From assembly GCF_900112935.1 (NCBI RefSeq), contig NZ_FONM01000002.1, forward strand, positions 349,194 through 413,193: a DNA stretch of 64,000 bases, given 5' to 3'. Shown here one piece after another: positions 27,348 to 36,327 of this stretch. Numbering within the stretch: position 1 is the first letter of the stretch; each line of letters starts with the position of its first letter. A program made the position numbers and the translations under genes. The notes beneath the pieces were generated by a model. The model saw nothing but the letters and a program-made list of their open reading frames with translations. It had not been told where the DNA came from and searched no databases. This DNA is from Trichococcus pasteurii (GTDB taxonomy: Bacteria > Bacillota > Bacilli > Lactobacillales > Aerococcaceae).

Positions 27348-27369
27348 TCCCTGTTGACTGTCTCAGAGA
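27348..27369 (-). promoter_or_regulatory. Hairpin masking the ribU ribosome site
   Basis: TCTCTG and CAGGGA pair (6 bp, one G-U) around a 10-nt loop, covering part of the AGGGAGG site. It is a candidate expression platform for the FMN riboswitch. A weaker AAAGA/TCTTT hairpin with T tract at 27388-27405 is the alternative. Confidence 0.4.
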
Positions 27370-27463
27370 TGGATTTCTCCGAATCCGAAAAAAGACCCTA
27401 TCTTTATCATCCGCTAATGGACACATAAAAATAGAGCCTTTGAAATTGCAATCCAAAGAAACC

Positions 27464-27590
27464 CCATCTTCTTCCATCCAGACTGTACTGTCGGTACTGG
27501 AATTACACCAGTTCAGCCCGCAATGAATCATTGCGAGGTCGTGGACTTTCACCACCGGTCGGGAATTTCACCCTGCCCTGAAGACGAATC
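27464..27590 (-). promoter_or_regulatory. FMN riboswitch (RFN element)
   Basis: The minus strand shows the conserved RFN blocks in order: TTCAGGGCAGGGTG, AATTCCCGACCGG, AGTCCACGA, GCTGAACTGGTG, AATTCCAGTACCGACAGT and CTGGATGGAAGAAGA. It lies about 130 nt upstream of ribU and directly after a strong promoter. FMN binding would lower ribU expression. Confidence 0.96.
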
Positions 27591-27615
27591 TTATTTATAT
27601 TTTTGTTATATGTAC

Positions 27616-27644
27616 ACTATAATCAATGCGCACGCGCTTGTCAA
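27616..27644 (-). promoter_or_regulatory. Promoter of the FMN riboswitch-ribU transcript
   Basis: Perfect TTGACA (27639-27644), 17-nt spacer, TATAGT (27616-27621) on the minus strand, about 20 nt before the riboswitch. Confidence 0.85.
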
Positions 27645-27700
27645 GGAAAATGTCACGGTTTCGAGATATTTATTTTAAGACTATCTTCCGGTCGTTTTAC

Positions 27701-29500
27701 TCAACCCGCTCGGAATGGGAAACGGATCAAGAAAGTCGTCCCTACACCCGGTTCGCTGTGGACTTCAATTTCCCCGTCGTGCGCTTCCACGATTGTTTTC
27801 ACGATCGAAAGCCCGATACCGGTCCCTTTTTGTTTCGAGTATGTCCGTGATTTATCGTTTTTGTAAAAACGCTCGAAAATGAACGGCAAACTTTCCGCTT
27901 GGATACCGATTCCGTTATCGCTGACTTCAAAGACAACTTTATCCAACATATCATCCAGACGGACGGTGATGTGGATGAATTTTTGCCTGCGCGTGCCGAT
28001 TTCGCCTGAATAACGCACCGCATTGTCGATCAGATTGTAAAACACCTGATTCATTTTCTCTTCGTCGAAGGGACAGGTTTTGATGCCATCCGCCAGTTCG
28101 TAAGTGAATTGGATCGCCGCTTCTTTGAAACTGTTCTCGAACCTGCCCGACAAATGGTTGAAGAAAACAGCTAGATCGACATTCTGCCGGTTCAGATCGA
28201 CATACCCCGCTTGCATGCGCGACAGATCCAGAAGGTTGTTCACCATTTTGTTCATCTCGGTCGTTTCATCCAAGATGATTTGGGCCATTTCAATTTTTTC
28301 GTCATTGCTTTCAGCGATGTTATCGATGATGGCTTCGCTGTATCCTTTGATCATCTGCAACGGCGTCCGCAAGTCATGGGAGACATTCGTGATGAAATCA
28401 CCGCGGATGATATCCAACTGCCGTTCATTCGTTACGTCCTGCAGCACAATCAGGACGCCGGCGGTTTTTTGCAGATCCGTTTGGATGACCGGTGTCACTT
28501 TTACGTTATAGTGCCGCTGAGACCAACTGAAATCCGCTTCCGATCCGTCCGTTGTGCTGAAAGCATGCTCGACCATTTCCTTGAACTGATGCGGTATGGC
28601 CTTAGTCTCGGCATCCGGATCCACCCTCCGCCAAAAATCCAAAAACGCTTGCCCTGGGCCGTTCACTAATTTCAAATGAAAGGTTTGGTCAAAATAAAGG
28701 ATCCCAGCCGGCAAAGAATCAAACAGATGATTCAACAGTTCACGTTCCTCCCTGTTCATCAACGTCGTGGCTTGGAGGGTCTTTCCCAGCTTGTTCATGG
28801 CGGTACCCAATCCGGATATCTCGTCATAGGCTTCGAACGTGATCCTCTTGGAAAAATCATTCCGTGAATATTTGAAGGCGATGTCCGTCATAATTCCCAA
28901 CGGTTCAGCAACATTCCTGATCAGATGCTGGTAATAGATGATCGTCCCCATCAGATAGACGGTCAACAACAGCAAAGTGATGCTTTTTGCGTTCAGTTCG
29001 TAAGCCTGAAATTCATCCAACTCGTAACCGATGACGAGCATTCCGGTTTGTCCCTGCAATTCAAAAGTATGAACAAAAACCATCAAAAGCAAGGGATTAT
29101 TTTCCTCGTCCTCTACGGTGATCCTGCTGAAATCGTCCACGTTACTGTCGATCGCATCGAGAATTTGATCATTCGCCAAAATATTCTCCAGAAGCAGTTC
29201 GGACTGCCCTTGCAGTTCCGGATTTTGCACGGTAAAGCGGCTCTGATCCCCCATTTTGATGTAATAGGACAATTCCGGGTCCAGCGATTGCGCAGTCTCT
29301 GCTTGCTTGAGATAAGCTTCAGGGTCGGACATAATCGTATCCTTGTACGCGGTGATTTTCTCCTGCAGCAGTTTGTTATACGTATCTTCGATCGAGTTCA
29401 CACTGATGATTGCGTGGCCGATATACATCAAAGTCATGATGGCTACAGTCAAAAAAGTCAATAGGACCCATGATTTGAGGAATATGCTCGTCCTTCTCAT
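27701..29500 (-). CDS. resE: Sensor histidine kinase (ResE/SrrB-like)
   Basis: Membrane sensor kinase of 599 residues. One helix lies at about 10-32, an extracytoplasmic sensing domain at about 35-170 and a second helix at about 172-190. A HAMP-like linker, a PAS-like region (about 255-355), the HisKA box FITNVSHDLRTP (phospho-acceptor His375) and HATPase motifs (N box about 485-496, DNGIGI about 528-533, GTGIGLSIV about 559-567) follow. ResE-type kinases respond to respiratory or redox state in Bacillus. The assignment to that group rests on sequence feel and on the scpB-rluB-resD-resE order. Its start overlaps the resD stop (ATGA). No resABC genes are present. Confidence 0.9.
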   Translation of the reverse strand: MRRTSIFLKSWVLLTFLTVAIMTLMYIGHAIISVNSIEDTYNKLLQEKITAYKDTIMSDPEAYLKQAETAQSLDPELSYYIKMGDQSRFTVQNPELQGQSELLLENILANDQILDAIDSNVDDFSRITVEDEENNPLLLMVFVHTFELQGQTGMLVIGYELDEFQAYELNAKSITLLLLTVYLMGTIIYYQHLIRNVAEPLGIMTDIAFKYSRNDFSKRITFEAYDEISGLGTAMNKLGKTLQATTLMNREERELLNHLFDSLPAGILYFDQTFHLKLVNGPGQAFLDFWRRVDPDAETKAIPHQFKEMVEHAFSTTDGSEADFSWSQRHYNVKVTPVIQTDLQKTAGVLIVLQDVTNERQLDIIRGDFITNVSHDLRTPLQMIKGYSEAIIDNIAESNDEKIEMAQIILDETTEMNKMVNNLLDLSRMQAGYVDLNRQNVDLAVFFNHLSGRFENSFKEAAIQFTYELADGIKTCPFDEEKMNQVFYNLIDNAVRYSGEIGTRRQKFIHITVRLDDMLDKVVFEVSDNGIGIQAESLPFIFERFYKNDKSRTYSKQKGTGIGLSIVKTIVEAHDGEIEVHSEPGVGTTFLIRFPFRAG

Positions 29501-30219
29501 TGTTTATCGTCTGCTGCTTGGTCATCATTCGGGGAAAATTTATAGCCCATCCCCCAAACGGTCACTATCATTTTTGAAACAGGTTTCGATTGCTTCAACA
29601 GTTTTTCTCGCAACCGCTTGACGTGCGTGTCGACTGTGCGCAAATCGCCAAAAAATTCGTATTTCCAAACTTCTTTCAAAAGAACTTCCCTCGTAAAAAT
29701 TTTTTCTGGGGACTTTGAAAGATAAAGCAGCAATTCAAATTCTTTGGGCGTCAAATTGATGGCCACCTCATCAACCAGCACTTTTCGGGCATCCGGAAAA
29801 ATCTTCAGCATCGGATATTCGATTGTGCTCGATTCCGATTCTGAAGGTTTCGTCCGCTTCAGGATGGCTGCGACCCGCAACATGACTTCCCTTGGACTGA
29901 AAGGCTTCACGATGTAGTCGTCCGCTCCGGACAGGAATCCTTCTACGCGGTTGTTCTCTTCGCCGCGGGCAGTGATCATCATGATCGGTATTTCTTTTTC
30001 CTTGCGGACAATTTTGGCAACTTCAATGCCGGTCATGCCAGGAAGCATGATATCCAACAACACCAAATCGTAATGGTTGTTCAGGATCATCTCTACCGCT
30101 GTTGTCCCATCCTCTGCTTCGGCTGTTTCGTAGCCATCCTTTTCCAGATAGAGTTTCAGCAGTCTTCGGATGCGTTCTTCGTCATCCACAATCAATATTT
30201 TCCCGCTGGAATTTGTCAT
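29497..30219 (-). CDS. resD: Response regulator of the OmpR/PhoB family (ResD/SrrA-like)
   Basis: Receiver domain (about residues 1-120) with the acidic pair DD near residue 12, phospho-acceptor Asp56 in LLDIMLPG and Lys in DDYIVKPFSP. A winged-helix DNA-binding domain follows (about 140-235, LTPKEFELLLYL and VDTHVKRLREKL). The chosen ATG at 30217-30219 has AGAGG 9 nt upstream and gives 240 residues. It forms a pair with the overlapping kinase gene and lies 56 nt after rluB. Confidence 0.93.
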   Translation of the reverse strand: MTNSSGKILIVDDEERIRRLLKLYLEKDGYETAEAEDGTTAVEMILNNHYDLVLLDIMLPGMTGIEVAKIVRKEKEIPIMMITARGEENNRVEGFLSGADDYIVKPFSPREVMLRVAAILKRTKPSESESSTIEYPMLKIFPDARKVLVDEVAINLTPKEFELLLYLSKSPEKIFTREVLLKEVWKYEFFGDLRTVDTHVKRLREKLLKQSKPVSKMIVTVWGMGYKFSPNDDQAADDKQ

Positions 30220-30275
30220 CGTGATCATCCTCTCTGATTCGATAAGAAAAGCTGAACGGGTTTGTCCAGCCAAAA

Positions 30276-31016
30276 TTACTGCCTTTTTGATGCCTTTTCG
30301 TTCGCAAGAGCCATATTCTTCAGCTTCTCTATTTCAAACGCCTTCAGCTCTCGATGTTGCCCCGGTTTCAGATCACCGAGCGTAAGGAATCCAAATGATT
30401 CCCTTTTCAGTTTTTCGACGGGACAACCAATTTTTTCGAACATTTTTTTGACTTGATGGTTCCAGCCTTCATGGATGGTCAATTCAATGATTGCTGTATT
30501 TTTTTGGGAATTGGCAGAAATCAACTTAGCTCTCGCTTTCGATGTTTTTTTGCCGTCGATCACGATTCCGTTCTCCAATTTGTTCAGATCGGAACGCGTA
30601 GGGATGCAACCGACCTTAGCGACATAAGTTTTGTCGATATGGTATTTCGGATGGGTCAACAGGTTCGCAAACTCACCGTCATTGGTCAAAAGAAGCAGTC
30701 CGGTCGTATCATAGTCCAATCTGCCGATCGGATAGATCCGCTCTTTTACGTTGAAGAAATCAGTGACGACAGTCCGGTCTTTATCATCTTTCACGGATGA
30801 GAGGGTGTTCTTTGGTTTGTAGAACAAGAAGTAGACCGGCTGTTCACGATAGATCGGCAAGCCGTTCACTTCGACTCTGTCATTTTTTGAAACTTTCACC
30901 CCTAATTCCGTTACTTTGTTTCCGTTTACGCTGACTGCACCAGAAGTGATCAGTTCTTCAGCTTTCCGTCGTGACGCTATTCCTGCATGAGCAATAACTT
31001 TCTGTAATCTTTCCAT
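30276..31016 (-). CDS. rluB: 23S rRNA pseudouridine synthase RluB
   Basis: S4 domain (about residues 1-60, RLQKVIAHAGIASRRKAEELI) followed by the RsuA/RluB/E/F catalytic domain with PIGRLDYDTTGLLLLTNDG, which holds the catalytic Asp, and HEGWNHQVKKMF. It converts a uridine of 23S rRNA to pseudouridine. 246 residues is normal. It follows scpB by 34 nt, the conserved scpA-scpB-rluB order. Confidence 0.95.
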   Translation of the reverse strand: MERLQKVIAHAGIASRRKAEELITSGAVSVNGNKVTELGVKVSKNDRVEVNGLPIYREQPVYFLFYKPKNTLSSVKDDKDRTVVTDFFNVKERIYPIGRLDYDTTGLLLLTNDGEFANLLTHPKYHIDKTYVAKVGCIPTRSDLNKLENGIVIDGKKTSKARAKLISANSQKNTAIIELTIHEGWNHQVKKMFEKIGCPVEKLKRESFGFLTLGDLKPGQHRELKAFEIEKLKNMALANEKASKRQ

Positions 31017-31050
31017 TTATTCACCTATTATTCTTATTTGTTTTTGTCGG

Positions 31051-31671
31051 TCATTCTTGTTCCGGTATGACGGAATCTGTCTTGAAAAAAGCAAGTTGGT
31101 TATCTGTATCTTCATCCGCAGGAAAATCAAAAAGATCAAAGGATTCATTATCCTGCATCTGGAATAATTCGTCCACATTCGGCAGATCATCAATTGTGGT
31201 CAATCCGAAATAATTCATGAAATAATCGGTTGTGCCGTAAATGATCGGTCTTCCTGGCGTTTCGGAACGTCCGATTTCCTTTATCAACCCTCTCAGCAAC
31301 AGCCTTTGGACCAAGCCCGCTGACTGAACGCCGCGGATCTGATCGATTTCCATCCGCGTCAGTGGTTGCTTGTATGCGATGATCGCCAACGTCTCCAGGG
31401 CAGCTTGTGATAAGTGGGTCGCGAATGGCGAAACAGCGTACATTTTGATGAGTTCTGCATATTCCCTTTTTGTGGCGAGTTGGTACCTCTTGCGGGTTTC
31501 GATAAGCGTCAAACCGGAGTGGATGTTGTCGTTATGACTCGCCCGCATTTCGGTCAACAGATTTTGCGCTTCCAATGGGGTGGTCTCCAATAAAGAGGTG
31601 ATTTCATCCATACTCAAGCCATCATCCCCTGCCACAAACAGCAGACTCTCCAGTGCCCCTTTTTTATTCAT
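31051..31671 (-). CDS. scpB: Segregation and condensation protein B
   Basis: Kleisin-associated winged-helix protein that, with ScpA and SMC, compacts and segregates the chromosome. Conserved parts are LESLLFVAGDDGLS, the central QAALETLAIIAYKQPLTRMEIDQIRGV region (given as positions 90-116) and GRPIIYGTTDYFMNYFGL. The acidic tail is longer than core length. Its ATG overlaps the scpA stop by 8 nt, so the two are translationally coupled. Confidence 0.96.
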   Translation of the reverse strand: MNKKGALESLLFVAGDDGLSMDEITSLLETTPLEAQNLLTEMRASHNDNIHSGLTLIETRKRYQLATKREYAELIKMYAVSPFATHLSQAALETLAIIAYKQPLTRMEIDQIRGVQSAGLVQRLLLRGLIKEIGRSETPGRPIIYGTTDYFMNYFGLTTIDDLPNVDELFQMQDNESFDLFDFPADEDTDNQLAFFKTDSVIPEQE

Positions 31672-32437
31672 TTGCTAAAACTCCCATATTGCGTAGTATA
31701 TAAATGTCTCCGTAGGTGCTCTCCTGCGAAAAATTGATTTTTCTTTCTTTGACCAATTCGAGCATCGCCAAAAATGTATTCACGATCTGCGATTTGGTCT
31801 GTACTTCAAAGAAAGCCGTAAAAGGAAGCCTCGGGTCAGAATCATCCGGCAGGTTGTCCAGTTTTTCCATGATCCAAGTCATCGTCTGATCCACCGTGCA
31901 TTGTTCCTGTTCCATTCTGGCCTGAAGCGGCTTCTTCTTCTGCAGTTTCTGATACATTTTCTGAAGCGCGGCAATCAGATCCGCCGCAGAAACTTCGCCT
32001 GGGGCAAGAGGGATCGCTTGTTGGAGCTCCTCCAGGTCCGTTGCCGGCTTCGTGAAATACAAGCCGCGTTCCTGTTCCATCGTTTTAAGCGCTTTGGCGG
32101 CTTCCTGGAATTGCTTGTATTCCACTAATTGTTGGATCAGGCTTTCCCTTGGATCCTCGCCCTCTTCATAAAATTCCTCTTCGAAAGTCACTTCTTTTTT
32201 TGGGAGCAACATGCGGCTTTTTATTTCCAACAGCGTCGCAGCCATCAGCAGATAATCGCCGGCAATATCCAATTTCATCTCCTGCATCGTGTCCAAGTAA
32301 CGCAGATATTGAAAAGTCACTTCTGCAATCGGAATATCGAAAATATCGACTTTCAGCTCTTTGATCAAGTGCAGGAGGAGATCCAATGGGCCCTCAAAAT
32401 CCGGCAATATGAGGGTGAGTTCATTTTGTTCGCTCAC
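31664..32437 (-). CDS. scpA: Segregation and condensation protein A (kleisin)
   Basis: The kleisin bridges SMC heads. The N-terminal DFEGPLDLLLHLIKELKVDI and AATLLEIKSRMLLP segments are hallmarks; the C-terminal winged helix follows. I take a GTG start at 32435-32437, which overlaps the ribT stop (GTGA) and gives 257 residues beginning near the family N-terminus. The longer frame runs into ribT in another phase and is not supported. The ribosome site is weak, so it probably relies on coupling to ribT. Confidence 0.93.
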   Translation of the reverse strand: MSEQNELTLILPDFEGPLDLLLHLIKELKVDIFDIPIAEVTFQYLRYLDTMQEMKLDIAGDYLLMAATLLEIKSRMLLPKKEVTFEEEFYEEGEDPRESLIQQLVEYKQFQEAAKALKTMEQERGLYFTKPATDLEELQQAIPLAPGEVSAADLIAALQKMYQKLQKKKPLQARMEQEQCTVDQTMTWIMEKLDNLPDDSDPRLPFTAFFEVQTKSQIVNTFLAMLELVKERKINFSQESTYGDIYILRNMGVLANE

Positions 32438-32826
32438 AATGATCCACTCGTTTCCTCGTCGTTTCGGTTCAGTTGCTTCTGATTCCATTTGGCGATGAAC
32501 GGCGCGGTTTCCAGAGTCCCGTTGATTGTGCTTGTGGGATAGTGTTGCTGCAAGCCATCCAGCAACCGATGGACAATGCCTTCCTTGCGAAAAGAAGGCG
32601 AGACAGCGATATGACGAACTAGCACCATCGCTTCACTTATTTCCACACCTATCAGAGCAACGATATTATCGGTCTCTTCATCTTTCCACAAGAATAATTT
32701 CCTATCGACATTTTCAATGTAGCTATCCATTTCCGGCTTCAGCCTCGCTACATTTTTCAGATCTGTCACATAGGAAAGCAGACCCATAGCTATTTTTTCA
32801 CATGATTGATTATAAGAAATGAACAC
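32434..32826 (-). CDS. ribT: GNAT-family N-acetyltransferase RibT-like
   Basis: A 130-residue protein with the start FISYNQSCEKIAMGLLSYV and the acetyl-CoA core VRHIAVSPSFRKEGI. It resembles RibT of the Bacillus riboflavin operon in length and opening sequence. Here no ribDEAH genes adjoin it; it lies between punA and scpA and is coupled to scpA by a 4-nt overlap. The substrate is unknown. GTG start with AAGGAG 6 nt upstream. Confidence 0.82.
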   Translation of the reverse strand: MFISYNQSCEKIAMGLLSYVTDLKNVARLKPEMDSYIENVDRKLFLWKDEETDNIVALIGVEISEAMVLVRHIAVSPSFRKEGIVHRLLDGLQQHYPTSTINGTLETAPFIAKWNQKQLNRNDEETSGSL

Positions 32827-32861
32827 TTCGATCTCCTTCTCACTTTGTATTTACCCGTTTG

Positions 32862-33680
32862 TTACAGAGCAATCAATGCATTCTTCAATAAGGCTTTGAA
32901 TGTTTCTTTGACCCGGGTAGTCGTTTCGACGACTTCTTCATGATTCAGGGTTGCCTGCATGCCTGAAGCTAAATTAGTTATACAGGAAATGCCGAAAATG
33001 CGCAAACCTGCATGACGCGCCACAATGGCTTCCGGTACAGTGGACATGCCGACAGCGTCTGCTCCGAGCACCCGGCACATCCGGATTTCCGCTGGCGTTT
33101 CATAAGTCGGACCTGTCAGTCCGAGATAAACGCCTTCCTTCAAATCCAATCCCATCTCTGAAGCGACCTGTTTTATTTTCTCTTGATATTCGGCATCGTA
33201 GGCTTGGCTCATATCCGTAAAACGCGGGCCTTGCTCAGGATCATTCGGGCCGATCAAGGGATTCTGGCCAGTCAGATTGATGTGGTCCGTGATCAGCATC
33301 AGATCCCCGGGTGTGAAGGCATAACTGATGCCTCCAGCCGCATTTGTCAGCGCCAAGGAATGGACGCCCAGATGCTTCATTACCCTGATCGGAAAAGTGA
33401 CCGCTTCGAGCCCGTAGCCCTCATAGAAATGAAAGCGCCCTTGCATGGCGATGACTTTCTTCCCGCTCAGGTTCCCGTATACCAGTTGGCCTTTATGTCC
33501 TTCAACCGTCGATACAGGGAAATAAGGGATTTCCTCATACGGGATCGCAATCGCGTCCGTTATTTCATCAGCCAACTCACCCAAACCTGAACCCAAGATC
33601 AGGCCGAACTCAGGTTCCAATAAGCCTTTTTCTTCCAAAAATTCGGCGGCTATCCGCACATTGTTTTGATCATTTGTCAT
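32862..33680 (-). CDS. punA: Purine nucleoside phosphorylase (trimeric type)
   Basis: Splits purine (deoxy)nucleosides with phosphate for salvage. Motifs: GSGLGELAD (phosphate-binding Ser), GHKGQLVYG, ALTNAAGG, GPTYETPAEI and CITNLASG. The asparagine of that last motif suggests a 6-oxopurine (guanosine/inosine) preference. The ATG at 33678-33680 has GAGG 9 nt upstream and yields 272 residues. It follows deoB by 14 nt, so deoxyribose-1-phosphate produced here can be passed on to DeoB. Confidence 0.95.
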   Translation of the reverse strand: MTNDQNNVRIAAEFLEEKGLLEPEFGLILGSGLGELADEITDAIAIPYEEIPYFPVSTVEGHKGQLVYGNLSGKKVIAMQGRFHFYEGYGLEAVTFPIRVMKHLGVHSLALTNAAGGISYAFTPGDLMLITDHINLTGQNPLIGPNDPEQGPRFTDMSQAYDAEYQEKIKQVASEMGLDLKEGVYLGLTGPTYETPAEIRMCRVLGADAVGMSTVPEAIVARHAGLRIFGISCITNLASGMQATLNHEEVVETTTRVKETFKALLKNALIAL

Positions 33681-33694
33681 ATTCCCACACCTCA

Positions 33695-34864
33695 CTAGTC
33701 CAATTCATCCAAAAAGCTGCGGCCGTTTTGGGTAGCAGCCACCCGAAAATTATCGGATACGGTCGCGCCGATATCCGCAAACTTGCCTTGATCCAACTTG
33801 CCGCGGCCTGCCATTTTTTTCGAATAAGCCAATAATGGAACATATTCGCGCGTATGATCTGTTCCCGGGAACGTTGGATCATTCCCGTGGTCTGCGGTGA
33901 TCAACAGCAAATCATCATCCTCTAAAGCAGCCAATATTTCAGGAATACGCGCATCAAAGGCTTCGATTGCCTCAGCGTAACCTTTTACGTCCCTGCGGTG
34001 TCCAAACAACGCGTCAAAGTCGACCAAATTCAGGAAACTTAAACCCCGGAAATCTTTTCCCATGACGGTCAACAACTGGTCGACGCCATCCATGTTGCTT
34101 TTTGTGCGTACATATTCCGTGATGCCTTGGCCATTGTAGATGTCATTGATTTTGCCGATTGCGATGACATCGTAGCCTGCGTCCTTCAGGTGATCCAATG
34201 TCGTTTGCCCGAATGGGTCCAAAGCATAATCGTGCCGATTGCTTGTGCGGGTAAAATGTCCCGGAGTGCCGATGTATGGTCTGGCGATGATCCGTCCGAT
34301 CATGTAGGGATCCTCCAAAGTGATTTCTCTGACATATTCGCAGATTGCGTACAATTCCTCAAGCGGAATGATGTCTTCGTGTGCGGCAATCTGCAGCACC
34401 GGATCCGCAGAGGTGTAGACGATCAGATCACCCGTCTTCATTTGGTGCTCACCGAATTCATCCAGTATTTCCGTCCCGCTGGCAGGTTTGTTTCCGATAA
34501 TCTTCCGGCCTGTGTGGGTTTCGATTTTCTGGATCAATTCTTGCGGAAAACCTTCCGGAAAAACGCGGAATGGTGACTGGATATTCAGCCCCATGATTTC
34601 CCAATGGCCTGTCATCGTATCTTTACCGACGGACTGTTCCTCGAGTTTTGTGCAGTAGCCAAGGGATGCGCTGTCCGGCTTTACACCACTCAGTTCGCGT
34701 ATGTTTCCCAAACCCAACTTTTCCAGATTAGGAATTTCCAGCCCAGCGACTTCCGCGATATGTCCAAGCGTATCCGACCCGACATCGCCGAACTTGTCGG
34801 CATCTGGTGCTTCACCTATGCCGACTGAATCCAACACGATCAAATGGATGCGATTAAATTTCAT
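33695..34864 (-). CDS. deoB: Phosphopentomutase
   Basis: Interconverts (deoxy)ribose-1- and 5-phosphate in nucleoside salvage. It belongs to the alkaline-phosphatase superfamily: the metal-binding [15 protein letters not shown] start, [13 protein letters not shown] (phosphorylated Thr), and [19 protein letters not shown] at the C-terminal side are clear. 389 residues is normal. GGGAGG lies 9 nt before the ATG. It precedes punA in the fur-xerD-deoB-punA series known from Bacillus. Confidence 0.97.
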   Translation of the reverse strand: MKFNRIHLIVLDSVGIGEAPDADKFGDVGSDTLGHIAEVAGLEIPNLEKLGLGNIRELSGVKPDSASLGYCTKLEEQSVGKDTMTGHWEIMGLNIQSPFRVFPEGFPQELIQKIETHTGRKIIGNKPASGTEILDEFGEHQMKTGDLIVYTSADPVLQIAAHEDIIPLEELYAICEYVREITLEDPYMIGRIIARPYIGTPGHFTRTSNRHDYALDPFGQTTLDHLKDAGYDVIAIGKINDIYNGQGITEYVRTKSNMDGVDQLLTVMGKDFRGLSFLNLVDFDALFGHRRDVKGYAEAIEAFDARIPEILAALEDDDLLLITADHGNDPTFPGTDHTREYVPLLAYSKKMAGRGKLDQGKFADIGATVSDNFRVAATQNGRSFLDELD

Positions 34865-34909
34865 GATCCTATTCCTCCCTTATCCTCAGCGGACTTGATC
34901 CGTTAAGCT

Positions 34910-35800
34910 TCAAGCACGAGGATGATATTTTTGATAGATTTCTGCCATTCTTTCTGTTGTGATGTGCGTATAGATCTGGGTTGTGGAAATATCAGCATGC
35001 CCCAACAGTTCCTGCACGATCCGCAGATCGGCTCCGTTTTCCAGGATATGTGTCGCAAAGGAATGGCGCAACATGTGCGGAGATACATTTTTTTTGATGC
35101 CGGCATCCCGCACAGTTTGCTTCAGATTTTTCCAGATCCCTTGACGTGTGAACCCATTGCCATGAAAATTCAGGAACAGATAAGCCGTCTCTTTCCTCCC
35201 GTGCGCCAAAGCTGGTCGACTGTCCGACAAGTATTCCGAAATCCAGAAGGCGGCTTCCTCCCCCAACGGTACGATTCTTTCTTTATCGCCCTTCCCGATC
35301 GTTTGGATGAACCCGATATCCAGATGGATTTCGCTCATCGTAATGTGGATGAGTTCACTGACACGAAGACCAGTGGCATACAGCAGTTCCAAGATGGCAC
35401 GATCCCTCAGCCCCAAAACGGTTTTGACATCCGGTGCAGCCATCAAGCGTTCGATTTCATCCATCGAGAGCACTTTCGGCAACTTTTGTTGCTTTTTCGG
35501 CAGTTGGATGGTGACCATCGGATCGTTTTCGATCAATCCTTCTTGCTTCAAGTATTGATGGAATCTCCGGAGACTGGTGATCATCCTTCCGATCGAGGCT
35601 GTCGCCAATTTTTCCTCATTCAAAAATTGAAGATACAAGAGCACATCCGGCTTGACCACATCCCCGAATGCATGAATCTCATTCTTTTCCAAAAAATGGC
35701 TATATTTTCTGAGGTCCCGCTGATAACTGGTGATGGTATTATCGGACAGCCCTCGCTCGATCCTCAAATAACGCCCGTATGCATTGATTTCTTCTTCCAT
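34910..35800 (-). CDS. xerD: Site-specific tyrosine recombinase XerD
   Basis: Resolves chromosome dimers at dif with XerC. N-terminal SAM-like DNA-binding domain (residues about 1-90), then the catalytic domain with Arg in ATGLRVSEL, Lys in IGKGDKER, HMLRHSFA, LGHADISTTQIYTH and the nucleophilic Tyr (ends in IYTH). 296 residues and the location between fur and deoB fit XerD rather than an integrase of a mobile element. Confidence 0.95.
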   Translation of the reverse strand: MEEEINAYGRYLRIERGLSDNTITSYQRDLRKYSHFLEKNEIHAFGDVVKPDVLLYLQFLNEEKLATASIGRMITSLRRFHQYLKQEGLIENDPMVTIQLPKKQQKLPKVLSMDEIERLMAAPDVKTVLGLRDRAILELLYATGLRVSELIHITMSEIHLDIGFIQTIGKGDKERIVPLGEEAAFWISEYLSDSRPALAHGRKETAYLFLNFHGNGFTRQGIWKNLKQTVRDAGIKKNVSPHMLRHSFATHILENGADLRIVQELLGHADISTTQIYTHITTERMAEIYQKYHPRA

Positions 35801-35829
35801 ATCCTTTAACCCATTTCATCCTTTTGAGG

Positions 35830-36285
35830 CTATTTATTCCTCAGTTTTTGTTGGCAGTCACGGCAGATGCCATGAAAAGTCAAACGATGGTCTTTAACCA
35901 CGAATTGATAGCGCGCCTCGACATCTTTTTCGACCTCACCCAGCAAATCTTCGTGTATTTCCTCTATGTTGCCGCATTCAATGCACAAAAGGTGATGATG
36001 GAAATGTTCATTGCTGGTCCTTCTTAAATCGTAGCGGGATAACCCGTCTTCAAACACAACTTTGTAGGTGATGTTCAGTTCAGTCAAAATTTCCAATGTA
36101 CGATAGACCGTAGCTAGGCCGATATCGGGATGCTTAAGCCGCAACAGCAGAAAAATCTCCTCTGCACTGAGATGCTCCTTTTCCTTTTCCAGCAGCACGC
36201 TGACAGTCGCTTCTCGTTGTGGAGTGAGCTTGAATCCTGCCTCTTGCAATTGTTTTTTGATGGTGTTTAATGACAATTCCGTCAC
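35830..36285 (-). CDS. fur: Ferric uptake regulator family protein
   Basis: Metal-dependent repressor. Winged-helix N-terminal domain with GFKLTPQREATV and DIGLATVYRTLEIL (recognition helix). Metal sites include the HFHHHLLC histidines and two CxxC pairs (CIEC and CRDC) for structural zinc. Fur, Zur and PerR are hard to separate; the conserved fur-xerD-deoB order supports Fur. GTG start with AAAGGAG 9 nt upstream. It follows cvfB by 42 nt, with a hairpin in the gap. Confidence 0.92.
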   Translation of the reverse strand: MTELSLNTIKKQLQEAGFKLTPQREATVSVLLEKEKEHLSAEEIFLLLRLKHPDIGLATVYRTLEILTELNITYKVVFEDGLSRYDLRRTSNEHFHHHLLCIECGNIEEIHEDLLGEVEKDVEARYQFVVKDHRLTFHGICRDCQQKLRNK

Positions 36286-36301
36286 TGCTGTCGGCTCCTT
36301 T

Positions 36302-36327
36302 AAGGACAGGCTGAAGGCCTAATCCTT
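36302..36327 (-). other. Hairpin before the fur ribosome site
   Basis: AAGGA/TCCTT and AGGC/GCCT form an interrupted 9-bp stem that ends exactly where the fur ribosome site begins. There is no T tract. It could be a processing or translational-control element between cvfB and fur. Confidence 0.4.
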
